From: Amycolatopsis benzoatilytica AK 16/65 | GTDB lineage: Bacteria > Actinomycetota > Actinomycetes > Mycobacteriales > Pseudonocardiaceae | DNA length: 64,000 nucleotides | Direction of reading: 5' to 3' | Assembly (NCBI RefSeq): GCF_000383915.1 | Contig: NZ_KB912942.1 | Span: 1,000,506-1,064,505, forward strand | Part shown: in pieces, positions 28,996 through 36,355 of the stretch | Numbering within the stretch: position 1 is the stretch's first letter | Layout of the letters: each line of letters starts with the position of its first letter | Notes under the pieces: model-generated | Seen by the model: the letters and a program-made list of their open reading frames with translations, nothing else | Databases searched by the model: none | Told to the model about the DNA's origin: nothing | Made by a program: the position numbers and the translations under genes

Positions 28996-29043
28996 AGACT
29001 ACATGTTGGGGTTCAGGTCCGCACGGGACCCAAGGTATGGCGT
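28996..29043 (-). promoter_or_regulatory. Tandem NrdR-box-like sites upstream of nrdA
   Basis: Box 1 (28996-29011) has core CTACATGTTG, matching the NrdR core CwAnATnTwG at every fixed position on the minus strand. Box 2 (about 29028-29043) has the weaker core CAAGGTATGG. The two cores are 32 bp apart centre to centre, the three-turn spacing usual for NrdR pairs. Confidence 0.6.
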
Positions 29044-29071
29044 GTCAGTCTCACCCTGGCGGGTTATTCGA

Positions 29072-29683
29072 TCACCGACCGCAAGATCCGAAACGGAGCT
29101 TCGTGGCGGTCAGTGCCGCGCTGGCCACGGGCCGTTTCCCGGCCAGGTAGCCCAGCGGCCCGGCCGGGTTGACCGACCAGTCGGCAGCCGCCGCGCGGGG
29201 CTTGGAACGCCACTCGACCGGGCTACGCAGCAGGCTGCCGTTGCGGTCCTGAGCGATCTCGAAGCGTACCGGGAGGGTGATCGGCAGCCCGATGCGCGGG
29301 GTGAAGGCGGCGGTGGCGATCCAGTCGTCGGAGGTCGCCGCGGTGAAGGTGCGGCCGCCGGTGAAGGTGAAGGCCGCGAGCTCCTTCGGAATGCCCCACA
29401 GTTCGCGCCCGCCCGCGCGGGAGATCTCGCTGTCCACCCAGATGTCGGTGATCGACGCGGCGAGCCCGCGGCCGCGGACGGCGACGCAGGAGAGGAGTTC
29501 GTGATAGCTCAGCTGGCCGGACGGCAGGTAGTCGATCCAGGCGGTGAAAACGGCGGCCTGGTTGCCGAGGAGGAGCGGTTCGGCGCCGGCGGGCAACGCG
29601 GGCAGTTCGCCGGCGGGAACCCGCCACATCGAGATGCACGCGTCGGCGGCGAGGTGCCACGGTTCGGGTGGGTATTCGGTCAT
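29072..29683 (-). CDS. Acetoacetate decarboxylase family protein
   Basis: 203 aa. Resembles the acetoacetate-decarboxylase fold in GRGLAASITDIWVDSEISRAGGRELWGIPKELAAF, the stretch that surrounds the active-site pocket in this family, with the Schiff-base Lys expected near GIPKELA. The N-terminus is short (EPWHLAADACISMWRVP). Overlaps the enoyl-CoA hydratase gene by four bases (ATGA), so the two are co-translated. The precise reaction is unclear; many actinobacterial members are uncharacterised decarboxylases or cyclase-like enzymes. Confidence 0.82.
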   Translation of the reverse strand: MTEYPPEPWHLAADACISMWRVPAGELPALPAGAEPLLLGNQAAVFTAWIDYLPSGQLSYHELLSCVAVRGRGLAASITDIWVDSEISRAGGRELWGIPKELAAFTFTGGRTFTAATSDDWIATAAFTPRIGLPITLPVRFEIAQDRNGSLLRSPVEWRSKPRAAAADWSVNPAGPLGYLAGKRPVASAALTATKLRFGSCGR

Positions 29684-30513
29684 TCGTTGGTCCAGGGCAG
29701 GTATGGCGGCAGATCACGGTCTACCCGCAGGGGGAACTCGGGCGGGCGTTTCTGGAAGAAGGACGCGATGCCTTCGACCGCGTCGGGGTTCGAGCCCAGT
29801 TCGGAGATGAGCTTCGAGTCCACCTGGTGGACGTCGAAGGGCGACGGGGCCGAGGCCATCCGGTAGAGCAGCTGCCGGGTGACCGCTACCGCGACCGGGG
29901 AGGTGGCCTCGGCGATCTCCTTCGCCTTGGCTTGTGCTTGCGCGAGGGTCTCGTCGGGCTCGTGGACCTGGTGGACGAGCCCGGTCTGGAGTGCTTCGTC
30001 GGGTCCGAAGAGCCGTCCGCTGACCATCCAGTCGACCGCCGCGCCCATCCCGACGAGCCGGGGGAGGAACCACGCGGACGCGCCTTCGGGGTAGATCCCG
30101 CGGCGGGTGAAGACGAAGCCGAATTTCGAGTCGGTCGAGGCGAACCGGTAGTCGCAGGACAGCGTGATGGTGATGCCCGCCCCGACGGACGCCCCGCGCA
30201 ACGCGGCAAGCACCGGTTTGTTCATGGTGAAGATCCGCTTCGACACCCGGCCCGCGGGTTCCTGCCAGTCCTCCGGCGGATGGTCGCCGAAGTCGAACCC
30301 GCCGGAGGAGAGGTCGGCCCCGACTGAGAAGTCCTTGCCGGTGGTCCCGAGCACGACCGCGCGGACGCCCTCGTCCCGGTCTGCCCGGTCGAGCGCGTGA
30401 GCGAGCTCGTCGGCCATCCGGATGGTGTAGCCGTTGCGCGCCTGCGGGCGGTCGAGCAGGACGGTCGCGACCTTGCCGGCGACCTCGTAGGTGATCTCCG
30501 CATAGGAGTCCAT
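29680..30513 (-). CDS. Enoyl-CoA hydratase/isomerase (crotonase) family protein
   Basis: 277 aa. Crotonase fold with VATVLLDRPQARNGYTIRMADEL, the oxyanion segment DFSVGADLSSGG, the helix ALRGASVGAGITITLSCDYRFAS and RRGIYPEGASAWFLPRLVG, where the conserved Glu follows Pro. Both crotonase oxyanion loops are recognisable. Probably acts on acyl-CoA catabolic intermediates; the ATGA overlap links it to the decarboxylase-like protein. A -35/-10 pair places transcription start at the initiator ATG, suggesting a leaderless message. Confidence 0.88.
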   Translation of the reverse strand: MDSYAEITYEVAGKVATVLLDRPQARNGYTIRMADELAHALDRADRDEGVRAVVLGTTGKDFSVGADLSSGGFDFGDHPPEDWQEPAGRVSKRIFTMNKPVLAALRGASVGAGITITLSCDYRFASTDSKFGFVFTRRGIYPEGASAWFLPRLVGMGAAVDWMVSGRLFGPDEALQTGLVHQVHEPDETLAQAQAKAKEIAEATSPVAVAVTRQLLYRMASAPSPFDVHQVDSKLISELGSNPDAVEGIASFFQKRPPEFPLRVDRDLPPYLPWTNE

Positions 30514-30519
30514 GGGAGG

Positions 30520-30549
30520 ACGGTAGGGCGCTTGTTTTCACCCTGTCAA
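30520..30549 (-). promoter_or_regulatory. Sigma-A-type promoter of the crotonase gene
   Basis: On the minus strand, TTGACA (30549-30544) is followed after 18 bases by TACCGT (30525-30520). The start codon at 30513 lies seven bases beyond the -10, and no Shine-Dalgarno intervenes. Confidence 0.55.
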
Positions 30550-30577
30550 TAGCGTGCCGTCCACGCTTCCGGCGCGC

Positions 30578-30656
30578 CCCAATGTGGCATTGGGGGCATC
30601 TGACGCACCGAATGCCACATTGGGTGCATCCGACGCACCCAATGTGGCATTGGGGG
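30578..30656. repeat. Three near-palindromic units, 30-bp period, alternating orientation
   Basis: Units CCCAATGTGGCATTGGGGG (30578), CCGAATGCCACATTGGGTG (30608) and CCCAATGTGGCATTGGGGG (30638), spaced by CATCTGACGCA-like or CATCCGACGCA linkers. The middle unit is the reverse complement of the flanking ones. They sit exactly where the N-terminal part of the adjacent glyoxalase-fold gene should be. Confidence 0.8.
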
Positions 30657-30661
30657 CGGGC

Positions 30662-30925
30662 ATGCTCAGGGGGCTGCTGCCTCCAGATCGAACGGGGCCG
30701 GGAGTGGCGTTCCAGCGGAGTTCGGTGCCGGTGCAGGAGGTGCCGCGGCTGCACCTGGACCTGTACGCCGGGGACGCCGCGGACCAGGCGGCCGAGGTCG
30801 AGCGGCTGGTCGGGCTGGGGGCGCAACGAGTGGACTGGCCGCACCACCCGGAGGACCCGGACTTCGTGGTGCTGGCCGATCCGGACGGCAACCGGTTCTG
30901 CGTGATCGACACCTCGCGCGGCTGA
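30662..30925 (+). pseudogene. Truncated VOC (glyoxalase-fold) protein remnant
   Basis: The C-terminal half of a VOC protein is clear: PRLHLDLYAGDAADQAAEVERL, then LGAQRVDWPHHPEDPDFVVL and ADPDGNRFCVIDTSRG. The first ~35-40 residues that complete the first beta-alpha-beta-beta-beta unit are absent; upstream there is only repeat DNA read in frame. An ATG at 30662 exists but its ribosome site is poor. Likely a remnant trimmed by the repeat array. Confidence 0.65.
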
Positions 30926-30935
30926 TCTGCTGCCT

Positions 30936-30984
30936 GTGAAGGACTCCTTGAGGGACTCAGATTCCCCCAGGGGGCCCTTCGCGG
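30936..30984. repeat. Palindromic repeat copy 6, hybrid arms
   Basis: Left arm is GGACTCC type (GTGAAGGACTCCTTGAGGGA) while the right arm is GGGCCCC type (CCCCCAGGGGGCCCTTCGCGGA), so the middle of the stem does not pair well. It looks like a junction between two repeat subtypes. Confidence 0.75.
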
Positions 30985-31034
30985 ACGTCGCACCGGGGCC
31001 GGGAGACCGGCCGGGTGGAGGCGAGAGGAAAAAC

Positions 31035-31052
31035 AATCATGCGCGCTTGATT
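31035..31052. promoter_or_regulatory. 18-bp near-perfect palindrome AATCATGCGCGCTTGATT
   Basis: Arms AATCA/TGATT with a self-complementary GCGCGC centre and one mismatched pair. It lies 67 bases before the first gene of the Atu/Liu-type operon and is a fit place for the operon's TetR protein to bind; no similar site was seen next to the tetR gene itself. Confidence 0.45.
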
Positions 31053-31118
31053 TTTCCCGGCGCAGGGTCCACGCTGAACCCGCACGAGGTGGTGCGGCGG
31101 ACGCAGGGAGGCGCAGGA

Positions 31119-31910
31119 ATGGCTGATCTCGCCGGGATTCTCCGGGATCTCGCGGCCGAATCGAAGGCGGTCGACGACCTGGTCGCCGGGCTGCCCGCCG
31201 AGGGGTGGGCCCGGCCGACTCCGGCCGAGGGGTGGACGATCGCGCATCAGGTCGCGCATCTCGCCTGGACCGACGGCAAGGCGCTGATCTCCGCCAGCCG
31301 TCCGGAAGACTGGCCGGCCGAGGTGGAGAACCTGTTGAGCGTCGGCGAAAGCTACGTGGACGCGGGTGCCGACGAGGGAGCTGCCCTGCCGCCGGCCGAG
31401 CTGCTGGCGCGATGGCGGACCGGGCGCGAAGCGCTCGCCGAGGCGCTCAGCAAGGTTCCGGAAGGGCAGAAGCTGCCCTGGTACGGCCCGCCGATGAGCG
31501 CCGCGTCGATGGCGACCGCACGGATCATGGAGACCTGGGCGCACGGGCAGGACATCGCCGACGCGCTCGGCGTCACCCGCGAGCCCACCGAACGGCTGTG
31601 GCACATCGCCCGGTTCGGCACCCGGACCCGCGACTTCGCGTACAAGCTCAACTCGCTGGCCCCGCCGGCCGAGGAATTCCGCGTCGAGCTGACCGCGCCG
31701 GACGGCAGCACCTGGGCGTTCGGGCCGGAGGACGCGGCGCAGCGGCTCACCGGCAGCGCGCTCGACTTCTGCCTGGTCGCGACCCAGCGGCGGCATCCGG
31801 CGGACACCGACCTGGTCGCCACCGGCGCGGAGGTCGAGGAGTGGCTGGGGATCGCGCAGGCGTTCGCCGGTCCGCCGGGAGCCGGTCGCAAACCCGGGCA
31901 GTTCGCGTGA
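31119..31910 (+). CDS. TIGR03084 family (mycothiol maleylpyruvate isomerase-like) protein
   Basis: 263 aa from an ATG at 31119 with GGGAGG nearby; upstream codons in frame are repeat-derived. DinB-like four-helix N-domain with the metal-site His pair in GWTIAHQVAHLAWTD and a second in MATARIMETWAHGQDIAD, then the C-terminal wing (AQRLTGSALDFCLVATQRRH). Related enzymes use mycothiol; for TIGR03084 itself the reaction is unknown, but it recurs beside AtuA and acyl-CoA carboxylase genes as it does here. Start of a six-gene operon with 4-bp overlaps. Confidence 0.85.
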   Translation: MADLAGILRDLAAESKAVDDLVAGLPAEGWARPTPAEGWTIAHQVAHLAWTDGKALISASRPEDWPAEVENLLSVGESYVDAGADEGAALPPAELLARWRTGREALAEALSKVPEGQKLPWYGPPMSAASMATARIMETWAHGQDIADALGVTREPTERLWHIARFGTRTRDFAYKLNSLAPPAEEFRVELTAPDGSTWAFGPEDAAQRLTGSALDFCLVATQRRHPADTDLVATGAEVEEWLGIAQAFAGPPGAGRKPGQFA

Positions 31911-33604
31911 GCGGCGCGCCGCTGCGCGTCGGGAACGCGTCCGGCTTCTACGGCGACCGGTTCTCCGCCGTGCGGGAAATGCTGACCGGCGGCCCGCTGG
32001 ACGTGCTCACCGGCGACTATCTCGCCGAGCTGACCATGCTCATCCTCGGCCGCGACCGGATGAAGGACCCGGCGCGCGGCTACGCCAAGACGTTCCTCCG
32101 CCAGATGGAGGAGAATCTGGGGCTGGCGAAGGAAAAGGGCGTCCGGATCGTCGCGAACGCGGGCGGGCTCAACCCGGCAGGGCTCGCCGGCGCGTTGCGC
32201 GAGCTCGTCGAAAAGCTCGGTCTCGACGTCCGGGTCGCGCACGTCGAGGGCGACGATCTGATCGCGCGCGCCGACGAATTCGGCTTCGACAGCCCGTTGA
32301 CCGCCAACGCTTATCTCGGTGCCTGGGGCATCGCCGAGTGCCTGAACGCGGGCGCGGACGTCGTGGTCACCGGCCGGGTGACCGACGCGTCGGTGATCGT
32401 CGGACCAGCGGCGGCGCATTTCGGCTGGGCGCGGGACGACTACGACGCGCTGGCCGGAGCGGTCGCGGCCGGCCACGTGATCGAGTGCGGCGCGCAGGCG
32501 ACCGGCGGGAACTACGCGTTCTTCCGCGAGCAGCCGATCGGCGTGCCCGGGTTCCCGATCGCGGAGATCCACGCGGACGGGTCCAGCGTGATCACGAAAC
32601 ATCCGGGGACCGGCGGAGTGGTCAGCACCGGGACCGTCACCGCGCAGCTGCTCTACGAGATCACCGGCGCCCGGTATGCGAATCCCGACGTGACGGCCCG
32701 GTTCGACACCTTGTCCCTGTCCGATGCCGGGCCGGACCGGGTGCGGATCAGCGGGGTGCGCGGGGAAGCGCCCCCGTCGACGCTGAAGGTCTGCCTCAAC
32801 CGGCTGGGCGGGTTCCGCAACGAGACGACGTTCGTCCTCACCGGACTGGACATCGAAGAGAAAGCCGCGCTGGTCAAGCAGCAGCTGGAAGGTGCGCTGG
32901 CGAAGCGGCCGCCGGCGGAGATCCGGTGGACGCTCGCGCGCACCGACCACCGGGACGCGGACACCGAGGAGCGCGCCAGCGCTTTGCTGCATGTGGCGGT
33001 GAAGGACAACGACCCGAAGATCGCCGGACGCGCGTTCAGCGGGGCGGCGATCGAGCTGGCCCTGGCGAGCTACCCGGGGTTCCATGTGACCGCTCCGCCG
33101 TCGGACGCGGCGCCGTTCGGGGTCTACTCGGCGGCCTATGTGGACGCGGGCGCGGTGCCGCACGTCGCAGTACTGCCGGACGGGACCAAAGCGGACATCG
33201 CCCCGTCTGCGGACACCCTGGCTTTGTCCGAAGTGGACGAGCCGGAACTGCCGGAACCGTTGTCCGCCGGGAAAGTGCGCCGGGCACCGCTCGGGCTGGT
33301 CGCCGGCGCACGGAGCGGGGACAAGGGCGGCAACGCGAATCTCGGCGTATGGGTGCGTTCCGAAGAGGCGTGGCGGTGGCTGGTCCACCGGCTGACCGTA
33401 GCGGAGTTCCGCCGGCTGCTGCCGGAAACCGAGAGGATGCCGGTCACCCGGCACCTGCTGCCGAACCTGTGGGCGATGAACTTCGTGGTCGAGGGAATTC
33501 TCGGCGACGGCGTCGCTTCGCAGGCCCGGTTCGATCCCCAGGCGAAAGCGCTCGGCGAATGGCTGCGGGCGCGCGAACTCGACATCCCGGAGGCGCTGCT
33601 GTGA
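31907..33604 (+). CDS. atuA: Acyclic terpene utilisation AtuA-family protein
   Basis: 565 aa, GTG overlapping the previous stop (GTGA). Opens LRVGNASGFYGDRFSAVREML, followed by LDVLTGDYLAELTMLILGRDR and VRIVANAGGLNPAGLA, the hallmark of the AtuA/DUF1446 family. A C-terminal ~110-residue extension (LGLVAGARSGDKGGNANLGVWV) is the domain that AtuA fusions carry. In Pseudomonas AtuA is needed for citronellol/geraniol catabolism, but the reaction is unassigned. The neighbours support branched acyl-CoA or acyclic terpene catabolism. Confidence 0.88.
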   Translation: MSGAPLRVGNASGFYGDRFSAVREMLTGGPLDVLTGDYLAELTMLILGRDRMKDPARGYAKTFLRQMEENLGLAKEKGVRIVANAGGLNPAGLAGALRELVEKLGLDVRVAHVEGDDLIARADEFGFDSPLTANAYLGAWGIAECLNAGADVVVTGRVTDASVIVGPAAAHFGWARDDYDALAGAVAAGHVIECGAQATGGNYAFFREQPIGVPGFPIAEIHADGSSVITKHPGTGGVVSTGTVTAQLLYEITGARYANPDVTARFDTLSLSDAGPDRVRISGVRGEAPPSTLKVCLNRLGGFRNETTFVLTGLDIEEKAALVKQQLEGALAKRPPAEIRWTLARTDHRDADTEERASALLHVAVKDNDPKIAGRAFSGAAIELALASYPGFHVTAPPSDAAPFGVYSAAYVDAGAVPHVAVLPDGTKADIAPSADTLALSEVDEPELPEPLSAGKVRRAPLGLVAGARSGDKGGNANLGVWVRSEEAWRWLVHRLTVAEFRRLLPETERMPVTRHLLPNLWAMNFVVEGILGDGVASQARFDPQAKALGEWLRARELDIPEALL

Positions 33605-34752
33605 CCGTGGATCCGTTCCGCACGCCGGAACGCGCCGAACTGCGCGCGACGGTGCGCCGGTTCGTCGAAAAGGACGTGCTGCCGCACCTGGACGAGTGGG
33701 AGCGGGCTGGCGAGCTGCCGCGCGACCTGCATCGCAAGGCCGGCCGGCTGGGGCTGCTCGGGGTCGCGTTCCCGGAGTCCGCAGGCGGCGGCGACGGCAA
33801 CTACCTCGACGCACTCGTAGTGGCCGAGGAGATGCATTACGCGGGCGGCTCCGGCGGGTTGTTCGCGTCGCTGTTCACCTGCGGGATCGCGGTGCCGCAC
33901 CTCGTCGAGGCGGGCGACCCGGCGCAGATCGAACGCTGGGTGCGGCCCACGCTCGCGGGCGAGAAGATCGGTTCCCTTGCGGTCACCGAGCCGGACGGCG
34001 GATCGGACGTCGCGGGCATCCGCACGACCGCGGTGCGCGAGGGCGACGAATATGTGGTCAATGGCGCGAAAACGTTCATCACCTCGGGCTGCCGCGCGGA
34101 CTTCGTCACCACGGTGGTGCGCACCGGCGAGGCGGGTGCGCACGGGCTGTCGCTGATCGTGGTGGAGCGTGGAACTCCCGGCTTCACCGTGTCGCGCAAG
34201 CTGGAGAAGATGGGCTGGGCTGCTTCGGACACCGCTGAACTGTCGTACGCGGACGTCCGGGTTCCGGTCGAGAACCTGGTGGGAGCGGAGAACAGCGGAT
34301 TCGCGCAAGTGGCTACGCAGTTCGTCACCGAGCGGCTTTCCCTGGCAGTGCAGGCGTACGCGCACGCGCAGCGGGCATTGGACCTGACGCTGGACTGGTG
34401 CCGGATGCGCGAGACGTTCGGCCGTCCGCTGATCTCCCGGCAGCTGGTGCAGCACAAGCTCACCGATATGGCCTGTCGGATCGACGTCGCCCGGACCTAC
34501 GCCCGGCAGACGGCGATCCGGCACGTCTCCGGCGAAGAAGTGATCGCCGAGGCGTGCTTCGCGAAGAACACCGCGGTGGCGGCCGCCGAATGGGTCGTGA
34601 ACGAGGCCGTGCAGCTGCACGGCGGGCTCGGTTACATGCGCGAGTCCGAAGTGGAACGGCACTACCGCGACGTCCGCATCCTCGGCATCGGCGGCGGCAC
34701 CACCGAAATCCTCACCGGACTGGCCGCGAAGCGATTGGGATACACCGCATGA
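33601..34752 (+). CDS. Acyl-CoA dehydrogenase (first of two)
   Basis: 383 aa from a GTG overlapping the atuA stop. FAD-dependent acyl-CoA dehydrogenase: GSLAVTEPDGGSDVAGIRT substrate/FAD motif, FITSGCRADF, RLSLAVQAYAHAQRALDLTLDW, and QLHGGLGYMRESEVERHYRDVRI with the IGGGTTEIL ending. The catalytic Glu in this class lies in GGGTTEI. Probable step: alpha-beta dehydrogenation of a branched acyl-CoA such as isovaleryl- or citronellyl-CoA. Next gene begins inside its stop (ATGA). Confidence 0.9.
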   Translation: MTVDPFRTPERAELRATVRRFVEKDVLPHLDEWERAGELPRDLHRKAGRLGLLGVAFPESAGGGDGNYLDALVVAEEMHYAGGSGGLFASLFTCGIAVPHLVEAGDPAQIERWVRPTLAGEKIGSLAVTEPDGGSDVAGIRTTAVREGDEYVVNGAKTFITSGCRADFVTTVVRTGEAGAHGLSLIVVERGTPGFTVSRKLEKMGWAASDTAELSYADVRVPVENLVGAENSGFAQVATQFVTERLSLAVQAYAHAQRALDLTLDWCRMRETFGRPLISRQLVQHKLTDMACRIDVARTYARQTAIRHVSGEEVIAEACFAKNTAVAAAEWVVNEAVQLHGGLGYMRESEVERHYRDVRILGIGGGTTEILTGLAAKRLGYTA

Positions 34753-36350
34753 CCACCATAAGGTCCACAGTGGACACTCGGGCCGGCGAGTTCGCCGCGA
34801 ACCGGGAGGCGATGCTCGAGAAGCTCGCCGAGATCGACGCCGAACAGGCCAAGGCGGTCGCGGGCGGCGGGGAGAAGTACGTCGAGCGGCACCGCAAGCG
34901 CGGCAAGCTGCTGGCGCGCGAACGGATCGAACTGCTGCTGGACGCGGATTCGCCGTTCCTGGAACTGTCGCCGCTGGCCGCGTGGGGCTCGGACTACAAG
35001 GTCGGCGCGAGCGTGATCACCGGGATCGGAGTCGTGGAAGGCGTCGAATGCCTGATCTCGGCCAGCGACCCGACCGTCAAGGGCGGCGCGAGCAACCCGT
35101 GGACCACCAAGAAGTCCTTCCGGGCGGCCGACATCGCGGCGCAGAACCGGCTGCCGGTGATCAACCTGGTCGAATCCGGCGGTGCGGATCTGCCCACCCA
35201 GAAGGAGATCTTCATTCCGGGCGGGCGGATCTTTCGTGACCTCACGAGGTCTTCGGCGGCGAAGGTGCCGACCGTCGCGCTGGTCTTCGGAAACTCGACC
35301 GCCGGCGGCGCGTACCTGCCCGGCATGTCCGACTACGTGGTGATGGTCAAGGAACGCGCCAAGGTGTTCCTCGGCGGACCGCCGCTGGTCAAAATGGCGA
35401 CCGGCGAGGAGTCCGACGACGAATCGCTCGGCGGCGCGGAGATGCACGCCCGCACGTCCGGGCTCGCCGACTACCTCGCCGTCGACGAGCAGGACGCGAT
35501 CCGGCTCGGCCGCAGCATCATCAAGCGGCTGAACTGGACCAAGCAGGGCCCGGCGGCCAAACCGGACTACGCCGAGCCGCTGTTCGACGCCGAAGACCTG
35601 CTCGGCATCGTCCCGGCCGACTTGAAGATCCCGTTCGACCCGCGCGAGGTGATCGCCCGGGTGGTGGACGGGTCGGACTTCGACGAGTTTAAGCCGCTCT
35701 ACGGGACCAGCCTGGTCACCGGCTGGGCGAGCATCCACGGCTACCCGGTCGGGATCCTGGCCAACGCCCAGGGCGTGCTGTTCGGCGAGGAATCGCAGAA
35801 GGCCGCCCAGTTCATCCAGCTGGCCAACCAGATCGACACGCCGCTGGTCTTCCTGCACAACACGACCGGCTACATGGTCGGCAAGGAATACGAGCAAAGC
35901 GGCATCATCAAGCACGGCGCGCTGATGATCAACGCCGTGTCGAACTCGAAGGTGCCGCACCTGTCCGTCCTGATGGGAGCGTCCTACGGTGCCGGGCACT
36001 ACGGGATGTGCGGCCGGGCCTACGATCCGCGGTTCCTGTTCGCCTGGCCGAGCGCGAAGTCCGCGGTGATGGGACCGGCCCAGCTGGCCGGCGTGCTGTC
36101 CATTGTGGCCCGTGCCGCCGCGGCGAGCCGAGGCCAGGAGTACAGCGAGGAGAACGACGCCGCGATGCGCGCCATGGTGGAAAACCAGATCGAGGCGGAA
36201 TCGATGCCGATGTTCCTCTCCGGCATGCTTTACGACGACGGCATCATCGACCCGCGCGACACTCGCACGGTGCTCGGGATGAGCCTGTCGGCGATCCACA
36301 ACGGACCAGTGAAGGGCGTCGAAGGCGGCTTCGGCGTCTTCCGGATGTGA
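34749..36350 (+). CDS. Acyl-CoA carboxylase beta (carboxyltransferase) subunit
   Basis: 533 aa, ATGA overlap with the dehydrogenase. Carboxyltransferase with [44 protein letters not shown], and the second-domain [18 protein letters not shown] and [19 protein letters not shown] motifs. This is the 3-methylcrotonyl-CoA/geranyl-CoA carboxylase type, not propionyl-CoA. With the adjacent alpha subunit it carboxylates a 3-methyl-branched enoyl-CoA. Start chosen from the overlap and absence of an earlier family sequence. Confidence 0.9.
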   Translation: MTTIRSTVDTRAGEFAANREAMLEKLAEIDAEQAKAVAGGGEKYVERHRKRGKLLARERIELLLDADSPFLELSPLAAWGSDYKVGASVITGIGVVEGVECLISASDPTVKGGASNPWTTKKSFRAADIAAQNRLPVINLVESGGADLPTQKEIFIPGGRIFRDLTRSSAAKVPTVALVFGNSTAGGAYLPGMSDYVVMVKERAKVFLGGPPLVKMATGEESDDESLGGAEMHARTSGLADYLAVDEQDAIRLGRSIIKRLNWTKQGPAAKPDYAEPLFDAEDLLGIVPADLKIPFDPREVIARVVDGSDFDEFKPLYGTSLVTGWASIHGYPVGILANAQGVLFGEESQKAAQFIQLANQIDTPLVFLHNTTGYMVGKEYEQSGIIKHGALMINAVSNSKVPHLSVLMGASYGAGHYGMCGRAYDPRFLFAWPSAKSAVMGPAQLAGVLSIVARAAAASRGQEYSEENDAAMRAMVENQIEAESMPMFLSGMLYDDGIIDPRDTRTVLGMSLSAIHNGPVKGVEGGFGVFRM

Positions 36351-36355
36351 GGGCC

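Noticed and set aside
28856..29071. Cobalamin riboswitch upstream of nrdA
   Set aside because: No B12-box or paired stem pattern could be made out; the NrdR-type sites explain the conserved look of the region.
20426..30513. Genomic island or prophage
   Set aside because: No integrase, transposase, phage structural genes or shift in base composition were seen anywhere in the window.
30578..30656. CRISPR-like array (30-bp period)
   Set aside because: Only three units, alternating in orientation, with nearly identical spacers and no cas genes.
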